Below, one piece after another: positions 7,011 through 15,833 of a stretch of DNA of 28,550 nucleotides. Both the position numbers and the translations under genes were made by a program. The notes under the pieces are model-generated. The model made no database searches. It saw only the letters and a program-made list of their open reading frames with translations, and was not told the origin of the DNA. The DNA comes from an uncultured Lachnospiraceae bacterium (GTDB lineage: Bacteria; Bacillota; Clostridia; Lachnospirales; Lachnospiraceae). The stretch spans positions 1 to 28,550 of the forward strand of contig CAJUII010000038.1 in NCBI GenBank assembly GCA_910586405.1, written 5' to 3'. The number at the start of each line of letters is the position of its first letter. Positions within the stretch are counted from its first letter, which is position 1.

Positions 7011-9935
7011 CTATTTTTCTCGATCTAATTTTTCCTCAAATACTTCCTCCGGCACGGGCTTACTATATCTGTATCCCTGTGCCACATACGCGCCAATCTC
7101 CATCATGAGCTCTGTGTCATTCTCATTCTCAACACCTTCACACACCACCTGCGCATCCAAGTCCTGCGCGAGATTGACAATATTTTTCATAATCTTCACC
7201 TGACGCACACGGTTCTCGTTATTTAACAGAAACGAGCGGTCCAGTTTAATGACGGATGCCGGAATCTGCTCAAATACGCCCAGCGATGAATAGCCAGAGC
7301 CAAAGTCATCAATTGAGAGCCGAATCCCCTTCTTGCGCAGAAGCTCTACCGTCTCCTTGACCTTGTGCTGCTGGAGCTCCTCCACAACGAGCGTCTCCGT
7401 GATCTCGACCTCTATGTACTCCTTGGGAATCCGGTATTTGTCCATCATCGCCTCGAACTGTTCTGGGAAATTGTCCTTAATAAAATGGATTCTTGAAAAA
7501 TTACAGGAGATAGGAACCACCTTTTTTCCAGCGTCCATTCGCCGGCGCAGAAGCTTACATGCACATTCCATGACAAAGAAATCAATCTCTGTGATGCGTC
7601 CTGTCTGCTCATAGTATGGAACAAAATACCCCGGCGCCTTGATCGCACCGTTGTCTGTCGGGTCTTTAAAGCGAACCAGCGCCTCCGCCCCCACAATCTG
7701 TTCACTCCTGATATCGACCTTAGGCTGATAGAACGCCACAAAGTCCTTATTGATCTCCACCGCCTCAAGAAGCTTCTCCCTGTCGTGATGTTCCTTTAAC
7801 TGTACGCGCAGATTTTCATCGTAAATCCGAATCTCATTGCTGTAGCTGTTTTTCAGCAAATCTGACGCCTGTATCGCATAGGAAATAGACACCTGTATAT
7901 CATTGCTCCCCGGTGTGATACAGCAGACGCCCATCGTAACCGGCATACGCATGTCCGCCGCCTCGAATATACGCTGTGCAATTCGGTCCTCCAGTTTTGC
8001 AAGCCGCGATTCAAGCTGCTCTAACGTGTCATATGCCACAAATAACACGAAATTATCGCCGTGGCTTCTCGCGTAAAGCTCTTTGTCACCGTCAATGTTC
8101 TCCGATAAAACCTGAACCATCAGTTCAAGAATTTTCTGCCCTGCATACCAGCCGTAGAGCGTATTGTAACGCCGGAATTGACAGATATCCATATAGGCAA
8201 GCGCATATTTTTGATTCTTGTCCGACGTAAGCCGAAGCTGTGCACGGTATTTCAGATAATTCAAATTCCAGATATTGAGCTCTGCATCTTTATACATCAG
8301 CTTCTGTATGCGCCTGCTGTCGCGCAGCATGTGCAGCATCACGAGGACAATCGCCGCCGCAATCAACACGATAATGATGATAATCAACACACTGTGCGCC
8401 CTGATAAAACTTTCCACGCTGTTTTTGGCAAAGAGATTATCCTTTAGCATATAATCACTCACCATCTTGTCGCTCACTTCCAAAAGCTCTTTGTTCAGAA
8501 TACCCAGTAACGGCGCAGCCGTATCCGCCTTCACCGCCATATAAATGACATGCGTGTCATTTAACACACTCCGTATTTCCAGTTTATTCAAGCGCAGATT
8601 CGAGCCGAGGAGATACTCTGACAGATAGCCGTCGCAGATCGCCGCATCCGCCTTGCCCTGATTGACAGCGCGCAGACATTCCAGTTGTGAGTCAAAGAAT
8701 AAAATCTCGGCGTCCTCATTCACCAGCGACGCAATGTTCTCCTCCTCATTTCCATTTTTGACAGCAGCCAGTGTGCCAATCTCATTTGCCTTGCTGTCGC
8801 GGTCCATGATAATGACATGCGGCACTTTCGCATACGCTTTGGTCACAGCAATCCCAGCATTGCGCATACTCTTAGGCGTATCTCCGCAGTAATTCAACAG
8901 ATCAATGCTGCCATCAGCCAACGCCTGCTTTGCCACCTCCATATTTGCCATCTTGACATAGGTAAAATTCAGTCCCGTAAGCACTGAAATCTCATCCAGC
9001 ACCTGCTTGGTCAATCCATGATAAGCCCCCTCATTCTCATACGAAAACGGATAATACCCATCAAAATACCCCACTGTAATGTCCTTCTTCGCCTCAATGT
9101 ATTCCTTCTCATCATTTGTCAGCAAGATCGTCTGATCCAGCCTGCTGTCATAATACTTGGCGATCAGCTCATTCTCCAATTCAGGACGTTTCATCTTGAT
9201 ATCCGCAATGCCTTGATTTAATTCCCGCATCACCTCATCATTGCCCTTATAGGAGATGTAGTAAATCGGCATCGGCGCAAACCTGCCGACAATACGCTGC
9301 CCGTCTCTGATTTCCGTGAGGGAATGCACCATCGCGTCAATCTCGCCCGCATCAAGTGCCGCGTGGAGTTCCGCCGTGCTGTCGTATTCCTTGACCTTGG
9401 GATTGTGCACGCCATGATCTGCAAGATACTCATAAAATTCTTCTTTTCTGACATACGTTTTCACCACGCCAAACGCCGCCTTCTCCATCGCGCCAAAATC
9501 CTCATAAGGCAGCGCACTGCCGCGGTTCACTGCGATCGTGCCAAAGGTGTACCCGCTTGCCAGATTCGCGTATTGATAGATTTCAGCCCGCTTGCTGGAA
9601 TACTGTGCCGAACCGACTAAATCAATCTCTTTGTCCGCCAAAAGCTGCAATGCAGCATCCCAGCTCTCACACTCCACATACTCAATCTCCCAACTGACAT
9701 AGTCACACAATGTCTCCAGATATTCGACGTCCATGCCATAATACATGCCGTCCTCATTCTTCTCGTGAAAGCCATCCATCGGAAAAAATCCAACTTTTAC
9801 AACGCGCTTCTGCGCTCCCTGTACCTGCGGTACGCCAAAGAATCCACCCACGCTGCCAACACACACAAACAGCAGCATGACCGCACACAGCAGCCCAGTC
9901 CAGCTTTTTATCAATCTTTTTCGTTTGTAATCCAT
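7011..9935 (-). CDS. Membrane receptor: two SBP_3 domains, degenerate GGDEF, EAL
   Basis: This 974-residue protein has an N-terminal signal anchor (about 9-30), two extracellular solute-binding family 3 domains (about 45-265 and 285-505), a transmembrane helix (about 514-537) and cytoplasmic GGDEF (about 548-708) and EAL (about 718-970) domains. The GGDEF motif reads HGDNF (625-629) and has probably lost cyclase activity. The EAL domain keeps EAL (751-753), SCNFSR, EITET, DDFGSGYSSL, KLDRSF and CEGVEN, the metal and catalytic set. It is therefore likely a cyclic-di-GMP phosphodiesterase switched by amino acids or similar small ligands. I chose ATG 9935 because AAGGGG lies 7 bases upstream; the frame could be extended by 12 codons. 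A TTGAAA/TATAAT promoter lies ahead of it. The ligand is unknown. Confidence 0.93.
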   Translation of the reverse strand: MDYKRKRLIKSWTGLLCAVMLLFVCVGSVGGFFGVPQVQGAQKRVVKVGFFPMDGFHEKNEDGMYYGMDVEYLETLCDYVSWEIEYVECESWDAALQLLADKEIDLVGSAQYSSKRAEIYQYANLASGYTFGTIAVNRGSALPYEDFGAMEKAAFGVVKTYVRKEEFYEYLADHGVHNPKVKEYDSTAELHAALDAGEIDAMVHSLTEIRDGQRIVGRFAPMPIYYISYKGNDEVMRELNQGIADIKMKRPELENELIAKYYDSRLDQTILLTNDEKEYIEAKKDITVGYFDGYYPFSYENEGAYHGLTKQVLDEISVLTGLNFTYVKMANMEVAKQALADGSIDLLNYCGDTPKSMRNAGIAVTKAYAKVPHVIIMDRDSKANEIGTLAAVKNGNEEENIASLVNEDAEILFFDSQLECLRAVNQGKADAAICDGYLSEYLLGSNLRLNKLEIRSVLNDTHVIYMAVKADTAAPLLGILNKELLEVSDKMVSDYMLKDNLFAKNSVESFIRAHSVLIIIIIVLIAAAIVLVMLHMLRDSRRIQKLMYKDAELNIWNLNYLKYRAQLRLTSDKNQKYALAYMDICQFRRYNTLYGWYAGQKILELMVQVLSENIDGDKELYARSHGDNFVLFVAYDTLEQLESRLAKLEDRIAQRIFEAADMRMPVTMGVCCITPGSNDIQVSISYAIQASDLLKNSYSNEIRIYDENLRVQLKEHHDREKLLEAVEINKDFVAFYQPKVDIRSEQIVGAEALVRFKDPTDNGAIKAPGYFVPYYEQTGRITEIDFFVMECACKLLRRRMDAGKKVVPISCNFSRIHFIKDNFPEQFEAMMDKYRIPKEYIEVEITETLVVEELQQHKVKETVELLRKKGIRLSIDDFGSGYSSLGVFEQIPASVIKLDRSFLLNNENRVRQVKIMKNIVNLAQDLDAQVVCEGVENENDTELMMEIGAYVAQGYRYSKPVPEEVFEEKLDREK

Positions 9936-10037
9936 CGTTATACCCCTTGCATGCCGCAACACGCCTATCAACTAACATACTATTTCAGCGCATGTCCGAG
10001 TTGCAAACTGCACGCTCTGAACAAAATATCCTGTTAT

Positions 10038-10065
10038 ATTATATCATGCACGAAAACTTTTTCAA
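10038..10065 (-). promoter_or_regulatory. Promoter of the SBP-GGDEF-EAL gene
   Basis: On the minus strand, TTGAAA (10065-10060) and the perfect TATAAT (10043-10038) are 16 bases apart. The -35 box overlaps the stop codon of the siroheme synthase gene. The transcript would have a leader of about 95 bases. Confidence 0.7.
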
Positions 10066-11462
10066 ATAGTATTTTCCTCCATACAGCCTTCATGCGCACC
10101 GCCGAGCGCCACAACCCTCCCTACAATAATGACCGCTGGCGCCTGCATTGCTGCTTCTGCGGCCTTCTCTGCAATGTCAGCGAGGGTTCCGCGCACTACC
10201 GCCACCGACGCATCAAAGGTTCCATGAACCACTGCTGCCGGAGTTGCTGCTTCTTTGCCAGCATGAATCAACCCGTCCGCAATCTGGCGAAGCTGCCCAA
10301 ATCCCATCAGAAATACCAGCGTTCCTTCAAGGCGGGCAAGTGACGCAAAATCAAGCTTCGAACACAGATCTGCTGCCTGTCCTGCCAAATGTCCCGTAAT
10401 CACATGAAAACTCCTGCTAATCTCCCTGTGCGTCACCGGAATCCCCGCAAACGCCGGAATCGCGACACAGGAGGTAACACCCGGAACATACGCCGCGGGA
10501 ATCCCTTCGCTTCGAAGCGCCATCATCTCCTCCATGCCTCTGCCAAACACAAACGGGTCGCCCCCCTTTAGCCGCACGATCAGACCGCCCTCCCGCGCCT
10601 TCTGAATCAAGAGCTTTTGAATCTGCTCCTGCGCCATGCTGTGCCTGCCGCTGCGCTTTCCCACATAAATCCGCTCACAGCGCTCGGAGGCATACGCCAG
10701 AAGTCTCTGATCTATCAAGTCATCATACACAAGCACCCGCGCCTGCCGTATCGCGCGCAGTCCCCGCACGGTAATCAGGTCAAAGCTGCCGCAGCCCGCA
10801 CCGACCAACAGCACGCCTTCTATATGGCCCGCCTCCTCACCGTGCGCATAAGCTTCCAGCCTGCGCATCGTCTCCCGCTCGTCAAATACCGCATTCGTGT
10901 CCATGCACACCCGCGCCGTATCCTTTAGAAATGCAGCACGTCTGCCCGTATCCTTCACATGCGCCTTTGCCAAGGGCCTGAGGCTGCCCAGATACGCAAG
11001 AATTGTATCCATATCGGCGGGTATCATGGACACGACCCTGCTTCTTAGTTCCGCTGCCACCTCTGGACTTGTCCCCTCCGTCGAGATGCCGATACTGAGA
11101 TTTCCTTCCTTCACAAGCGACGGAAACAAAAAGCTGCATGCCTCCTTGTCATCCACCACATTGACAAGAATGCCACGCTCCCTGCAAAGCCTGCCAATCT
11201 CCGCATTGACTTTCGCATCATCTGACGCCGCGATGACAAAGAACATCTCGTTCAAATCCGACGGCTCAAACGCTCTCTTTATGACACAAATGTCATTTTC
11301 CAGCGCTGTCTGCTCCATCGCCTCCGACACCTCCGGCGCCACGATTTGCAGCTTTGCCTCATAAGGGAGCAGTTTTTGCAGCTTATGCAGCGCGACTCTG
11401 CCGCCGCCTGCGATCAGTCCATTTTTTCCGCCTATATCCACAAAAAAAGGAAAATATGCCAT
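10062..11462 (-). CDS. cysG: Fused precorrin-2 dehydrogenase / uroporphyrinogen-III C-methyltransferase
   Basis: This 466-residue protein joins the two CysG activities. The N-terminal part (1-about 205) is an NAD-dependent precorrin-2 dehydrogenase/ferrochelatase with the dinucleotide motif GGGRVALHK (19-27) and the NVVDD segment (101-105) holding the likely catalytic Asp. The C-terminal part (about 214-455) is a SAM-dependent uroporphyrinogen-III methyltransferase with VRLKGGDPFVFGRG (296-309), VPGVTS and PVTHR. Together they make siroheme or sirohydrochlorin, an early step toward cobalamin. The usual GAGPGDPxLLT loop reads GAGCGSFDLIT (221-231), an unusual change near the substrate and SAM site. 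A GAGAGG ribosome site precedes the ATG. No hemA-D, cob or sulfite-reductase gene is nearby, so it is an orphan here. The symbol is given by architecture. Confidence 0.92.
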   Translation of the reverse strand: MAYFPFFVDIGGKNGLIAGGGRVALHKLQKLLPYEAKLQIVAPEVSEAMEQTALENDICVIKRAFEPSDLNEMFFVIAASDDAKVNAEIGRLCRERGILVNVVDDKEACSFLFPSLVKEGNLSIGISTEGTSPEVAAELRSRVVSMIPADMDTILAYLGSLRPLAKAHVKDTGRRAAFLKDTARVCMDTNAVFDERETMRRLEAYAHGEEAGHIEGVLLVGAGCGSFDLITVRGLRAIRQARVLVYDDLIDQRLLAYASERCERIYVGKRSGRHSMAQEQIQKLLIQKAREGGLIVRLKGGDPFVFGRGMEEMMALRSEGIPAAYVPGVTSCVAIPAFAGIPVTHREISRSFHVITGHLAGQAADLCSKLDFASLARLEGTLVFLMGFGQLRQIADGLIHAGKEAATPAAVVHGTFDASVAVVRGTLADIAEKAAEAAMQAPAVIIVGRVVALGGAHEGCMEENTI

Positions 11463-11548
11463 TGCAACAACCTCTCAATCCCCAAAATCCCAGCACTGTA
11501 CAACAGCTCTGGCATTAAAACCATGCCGCTTCGCTTACTACTCAGCGC

Positions 11549-12310
11549 TCAGAAAACACCCAGCCTGTGCAGCGCCTCCAAAATGGCATAGATCGCAGGC
11601 TGGTGTATCATATAGATCTCAAAAGAATGCCTGCCCAGCCATTCCACTGGACGCAAAGCGCCTTTTTCCATAAGCTGCATCGCCTTTTTATCCGCAAGCA
11701 GACGATATGTAAAATATCCCGCCAGAAACAAAAACAGCCATGGAAACAGCGAAAAATAGTCCGTCGAATAAAAGCCCGGCTGTGTAAATCCAAGATATGT
11801 CATCAAAATATTCCGATACAGTCCCGCCGGAAGCGCCACAATATTCCAATCCTCAAATCCAAGCCAGCCATCGTTAATGTTCCTCGTCAAAAAAAACAGC
11901 CCGAAGCTGCCAGCTATTCCCACCGCCGCCGGAAGCCTTTGCAGCCATCTGTCAAACACCTGCATCAACAGCATACAGGAGCCTATGAGCGTCAGCACGC
12001 CAAAGACAACTCTGCTCTGCGGCATCACCGCCAACGTCACTAGCGTGATCACCGCACCGCCCAGAAATACAATGATTCCCCGTCTGCGCGCGCGGCTGCC
12101 AAGCGACCAGCAAAAACCGGACAAAAAGATAAACGTCCAGCAAATTCCCTGCTGCCAGACATACGCCCCCTTCGATTGATACCAGTTCCAGTCAAGCTGA
12201 TAAATATAGACCAAATCCCAAATCATGTGATATGCGATCATATGAAGCAGCGCTATGCCGCGGACGCCGTCCAGCTTTTCGTATCGTTTTTTCTTTTGAT
12301 TTTGCTTCAA
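11549..12310 (-). CDS. DUF1624 / HGSNAT-type multi-pass membrane protein
   Basis: This 253-residue membrane protein has about seven hydrophobic segments. It shows the family start YEKLDGVRGIALLHMIAYHMIWDL-like text (9-32) and a late GRHSFEIYMIHQP motif (about 225-237). It resembles the heparan-alpha-glucosaminide N-acetyltransferase catalytic family (DUF1624), thought to move acyl groups across the membrane onto sugars or other acceptors. The bacterial substrate is generally unknown. Translation probably starts at TTG 12310, because the conserved LDGVRG block begins nine residues later and no upstream ATG exists. It follows a good promoter. The siroheme synthase gene lies 86 bases downstream with no terminator seen between them, so the two may share a transcript. 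Confidence 0.82.
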   Translation of the reverse strand: MKQNQKKKRYEKLDGVRGIALLHMIAYHMIWDLVYIYQLDWNWYQSKGAYVWQQGICWTFIFLSGFCWSLGSRARRRGIIVFLGGAVITLVTLAVMPQSRVVFGVLTLIGSCMLLMQVFDRWLQRLPAAVGIAGSFGLFFLTRNINDGWLGFEDWNIVALPAGLYRNILMTYLGFTQPGFYSTDYFSLFPWLFLFLAGYFTYRLLADKKAMQLMEKGALRPVEWLGRHSFEIYMIHQPAIYAILEALHRLGVF

Positions 12311-12349
12311 TTTCTTCCTATCTCCATCCTGTCAAAACATCATAAGCCC

Positions 12350-12378
12350 ATTTTAGCATTATATCTTTGGGATGTCTA
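12350..12378 (-). promoter_or_regulatory. Promoter of the DUF1624 gene
   Basis: On the minus strand, TAGACA (12378-12373) and TAAAAT (12355-12350) are exactly 17 bases apart, each with five of six consensus bases. Transcription would start about 35 bases before the TTG start codon. Confidence 0.65.
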
Positions 12379-12450
12379 GCAAAAACAAGACATCGACTCT
12401 ACTATGCACCTGCTGCATTCAAGTCCCAAAAATTCCAATCGAGCATAAAA

Positions 12451-12484
12451 GGACTGTCGAAATAAGATTTACTTTCGACAGTCC
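12451..12484 (-). terminator. Rho-independent terminator of the Na/Pi cotransporter gene
   Basis: GGACTGTCGAAA (12451-12462) pairs perfectly with TTTCGACAGTCC (12473-12484), a 12-base stem with a 10-base loop. On the minus strand it is followed by TTTTAT. It lies 14 bases after the cotransporter stop codon. Confidence 0.88.
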
Positions 12485-12498
12485 CTCTACCAACACTG

Positions 12499-14295
12499 TT
12501 ATTTACTTTCTTTACTCTTCTTCGTCTTCTTCACCTTGCCAAGATCATACTTCATCTCATACGCCTCAAAAATCTCGCGGTACATCACATTGTTCATCTC
12601 GCGAATGCTCTTCTGATACTCATGGGTATCAAAATCCTCTGCCTCAGATTCGAGCAGCGCCACCGCGACATTCGAGCAGTGCGCGCCAATCCGCTCAAAA
12701 TCCGTCAGGATATTGTTGAACGCAAAGCCCTGTTTCAGCTCACACTTCCCATTGCGAAGTCTTGTGATATGTCTGGATTTCAGCTCATTGCAGAGCACAT
12801 TGACCAGCTCGCGCAGCGGTTCCACATGGATTGCCAGATCGACATCATCCTCCGAGAAGGCGTTGACTGTAATCTCAAGAATCTCTCTCACCGCGCCCCC
12901 CAGTACAGACAGCTCATACGTCGCCTCGTCCGAGAACGAGATTTTCTTTTCATAGAGCTCATTTGCCGACTTTGACAGGTTTACCGCATGATCGCCAAGA
13001 CGCTCAAAATCGCTGATCGTGTGCAGAAAAATAGATACCTGTCTCGACTGGCTCTCCGTCATATCGCGCCCCGTCAGCTGCATCAGATACGTGCCCAGCT
13101 TATCCTCATACTTGTCAATCAGATTCTCTTTCTCCTGAACCTTGTTGTAGCGCTCCTCCGTATAATTGTCAAAAAGCCCCATCGCACGCCCAATATTCTT
13201 TCTCGCCTTCCTCGCCATGCCGTTGATGGCAGTGTGGCTCTGACCGATGGCAAGCGCCGGATATTTTAAAAAGCGTTCTTCTAGCAAGTCGAAATCCGCT
13301 TGTTCCTCCCTGTCCTCCTCGGTGTCCTTCACAAGCGTGAACACCAGCTTTTCAATCCACTTGATAAATGGGAATAAGATCACTACCGTTGCCAGCCGGA
13401 ACACCGTATTGAGAATCGCGATCGCGATCGGGCTCATGGTCATCTCCATAAAGTCAAAGTGGACAATGGCGTGAACCGAATAAAACATCACTGCCCAGAA
13501 TATCATGCCGAACAAATCGTTCATCAGATAAATCAGCGCCGTTCTCTTACCGTTCTTGTTCGTTCCGATAGAGGACAGCAGAACCGGGCAGGCAGCGCCC
13601 ACACCGATACCGAGCGTGATCGGAAACGCCGACGCAAATGTGATTGCACCTGTCACCGACAGCGCCTGCAAAATACCGATGGAAGCCGACGCACTTTGCA
13701 GCACTGCCGTGAACGCAATGCCGACCAAGATACCCATAAACGGATTGGAAAACATGGTCAGTGTATTGACAAAGTGCGGATTTTCCTTCAATGGCGAGAC
13801 CGCCCCGCTCATACTCTGCATACCAAACATCAGTATGGAAAATCCAAGCATGATATCGCCGACATTTTTATATGTACTCTTCTTGGACACCATCTTAAAC
13901 AAAATACCGATGATTGAGACCACCGCTGAGATTGTCGTGGTAGACAAAAGCTGTGCGATGCCGTTTGATCCCTCAATATATGAAAGACACAAAATCCAGC
14001 CCGTGATACTCGTACCGATATTTGCCCCCATAATGATACCGATCGCCTGCGCGACCTTCATCATGCCAGAGTTCACAAAGCCGACGACCATGACCGTCGT
14101 GGCGGAGGAGGACTGTATGATTGCCGTCACTGCCGTTCCCAGCAAAACCCCCTTGATCGGTGTATTGGTGAGCTTGTACAAGATCAGCTCCAGTTTTTCC
14201 CCTGCTGCTTTTTTCAGACCGTCCCCCATGAGAGACATGCCAAACAGGAAGAGCGCCACGCCGCTAAGTAACGATAAAATTGATGTTATCCCCAT
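12499..14295 (-). CDS. Na/Pi-cotransporter II-related protein with PhoU domain
   Basis: This 598-residue protein is an NptA/YjbB-type sodium:phosphate cotransporter fused to a PhoU-like helical domain. The membrane half (about 1-320) has the two QSS repeats of this family: VIQSSSATTVMVVGFVNSG-like text near the start and VLQSASASIGILQ later. The C-terminal half (about 350-570) is a cytoplasmic PhoU bundle with ERIGAHCSNVA and a LGDHAVNLSKSA stretch. Relatives import or export phosphate with sodium, and PhoU domains tune phosphate transport. I chose ATG 14295, which follows AAGGATGA by 8 bases; another ATG four codons upstream overlaps that site. The gene has its own promoter and terminator, so it is a single-gene unit. 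Confidence 0.92.
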   Translation of the reverse strand: MGITSILSLLSGVALFLFGMSLMGDGLKKAAGEKLELILYKLTNTPIKGVLLGTAVTAIIQSSSATTVMVVGFVNSGMMKVAQAIGIIMGANIGTSITGWILCLSYIEGSNGIAQLLSTTTISAVVSIIGILFKMVSKKSTYKNVGDIMLGFSILMFGMQSMSGAVSPLKENPHFVNTLTMFSNPFMGILVGIAFTAVLQSASASIGILQALSVTGAITFASAFPITLGIGVGAACPVLLSSIGTNKNGKRTALIYLMNDLFGMIFWAVMFYSVHAIVHFDFMEMTMSPIAIAILNTVFRLATVVILFPFIKWIEKLVFTLVKDTEEDREEQADFDLLEERFLKYPALAIGQSHTAINGMARKARKNIGRAMGLFDNYTEERYNKVQEKENLIDKYEDKLGTYLMQLTGRDMTESQSRQVSIFLHTISDFERLGDHAVNLSKSANELYEKKISFSDEATYELSVLGGAVREILEITVNAFSEDDVDLAIHVEPLRELVNVLCNELKSRHITRLRNGKCELKQGFAFNNILTDFERIGAHCSNVAVALLESEAEDFDTHEYQKSIREMNNVMYREIFEAYEMKYDLGKVKKTKKSKESK

Positions 14296-14416
14296 GTCAA
14301 TATTCATCCTTCGTAATCGTTCTATACAAAATTCTAACAATGCTTTCTATCATCGTTTTATATTCTGAACAGTTACATTCCTTCTCTTATAAGATTTATG
14401 ATGTTTCCTCGTCTTA

Positions 14417-14445
14417 ATCATAGCAGATTCTGTAAAAAGTGTAAA
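14417..14445 (-). promoter_or_regulatory. Promoter of the Na/Pi cotransporter gene
   Basis: On the minus strand, TTTACA (14445-14440) and TATGAT (14422-14417) are 17 bases apart, in the gap after the DUF815 stop codon. The predicted leader is about 115 bases with no recognised riboswitch. Confidence 0.65.
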
Positions 14446-14461
14446 GCTCGATTCGTTTCTG

Positions 14462-15769
14462 TTAAAACTGCTGCCCATCCAGATAATTGACAAACTGCTG
14501 TGCGGTGCGCCCTGAAATCCCTCCATGACTCAGCTCCCACTTGTTTGCCTCAGCTTTTAACTCCTCGTCAGACATCGCAATCCCCTGCCTGTGCGCAAGC
14601 TCAAGCACAATATGAAAATACTCCTTCTGAGAAGGTTTCGCATAATTGATCGTGACGCCAAAACGATTCACCAATGACAGCTTCTCCTCCATTGTGTCGG
14701 AGCGGTGCATTCCATTGTCAACTTCGATGTCGCCTCTGTCATTCCATGTCTCCTTGATCAGATGCCTGCGGTTGGAGGTCGCATAGATTAAAATATTTTC
14801 CGGCTTTGTCTCCACACCGCCCTCAATGACCGCCTTTAAGAATTTATACTCCACCTCAAACTCCTCAAAGGATAGATCGTCCATATAGATCACAAACTTA
14901 TAATTCCTGTTCTTAATCTGCGCAATGACATTTGACAAATCCTTGAACTGATGCTTGTAGATCTCGATCATGCGCAAGCCCTGCGGATAAAAGGCATTCA
15001 CAATCGCCTTGATGCTAGTGGATTTGCCCGTGCCGCTGTCCCCGAACAGCAATACATTATTGGCTTTCCTGCCCTCCACAAACGCCCTTGTGTTATCGAC
15101 AAGCTTCTTTTTTTGCAGCTCATAGCCCACAAGGTCGTCGAGCATCACCTTGTCCATATTGTTGATCGGCAGAAATTCAATCGTGCCCTGTGCCTGCTCA
15201 CGAATGCGGAATGCCTTGTTCAGCCCAAACATTCCGACGCCAAAATCCCTGTAAAATGCCGTCACGCAGTCAAAAAATGCATGTTCATCTGCCGCCTGTT
15301 CGAGCTGTGCACTCAGGGCAATGATCTTTTCACTGACATTTTTATTGTACATCAGCTCTTTTTTGCCAATCGCCCTGTAGTTTGACAACTGCGAAAAACA
15401 GTCTATTCCTAAGTCCTCCTCAATCGCAGAGAAATCAAAATCAAACAGATTTTTGAACACCCTGAAATCATTCTTTGCAAAATGATTGACACTGCCGTCA
15501 TTTGCCCCCACTTTTTCGCAGGTGATACTGAACGGATTCTCATTTGTCACGATAAAAAAGGTGAGATAATTATGCCAGAGATTATGGTTAAATCCATAAT
15601 CCGTAGCAACGATCAGAAGGCGCTTCAACTGTGTATAAATATCTTTGATGAGCTCTGGCTTTGAGCTGGACTTCTCATCAAAGCGCCTGAAAATCTCTCC
15701 AAACTGATACAGAATACACGCCTTATCCATATCCCCATACATGATTAATTTCGCAATCTCACGGTACAT
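14462..15769 (-). CDS. DUF815 AAA-type ATPase
   Basis: This 435-residue protein matches the DUF815 family of AAA+ ATPases. Residues about 1-195 are a helical family-specific region. The ATPase core starts near 205 with DDLVGYE, then Walker A GDSGTGKS (243-250) and Walker B FVIYMDD (292-298), followed by the sensor-like IYATSNRRHL and a C-terminal lid with GGISGRTAQQF. Its biological role is not established; members occur widely in Firmicutes and Proteobacteria. A GGGGAGGA ribosome site precedes the ATG. It is the last gene of the unit containing the double PP-loop fusion, tcdA and the 231-residue unknown protein, 64 bases after the latter. Linkage to tRNA modification genes may be incidental. 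Confidence 0.9.
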   Translation of the reverse strand: MYREIAKLIMYGDMDKACILYQFGEIFRRFDEKSSSKPELIKDIYTQLKRLLIVATDYGFNHNLWHNYLTFFIVTNENPFSITCEKVGANDGSVNHFAKNDFRVFKNLFDFDFSAIEEDLGIDCFSQLSNYRAIGKKELMYNKNVSEKIIALSAQLEQAADEHAFFDCVTAFYRDFGVGMFGLNKAFRIREQAQGTIEFLPINNMDKVMLDDLVGYELQKKKLVDNTRAFVEGRKANNVLLFGDSGTGKSTSIKAIVNAFYPQGLRMIEIYKHQFKDLSNVIAQIKNRNYKFVIYMDDLSFEEFEVEYKFLKAVIEGGVETKPENILIYATSNRRHLIKETWNDRGDIEVDNGMHRSDTMEEKLSLVNRFGVTINYAKPSQKEYFHIVLELAHRQGIAMSDEELKAEANKWELSHGGISGRTAQQFVNYLDGQQF

Positions 15770-15833
15770 AAATTATCATCCTCCCCATATTGTTAAATCG
15801 TCTCAGAAAGCCTGCCAAGCAGACCTTGCTCGC

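Noticed and set aside
9765..10343. 192-codon plus-strand ORF spanning the cysG/receptor gap
   Set aside because: It crosses two clear minus-strand genes and a promoter and shows no family features.
12451..12484. Long inverted repeat considered as a mobile-element end
   Set aside because: The position after a stop codon and the following T run fit a normal terminator.
13556..14368. 270-codon plus-strand ORF across the Na/Pi transporter
   Set aside because: The minus-strand frame gives a clear transporter with QSS repeats; the plus frame is a low-complexity mirror of it.
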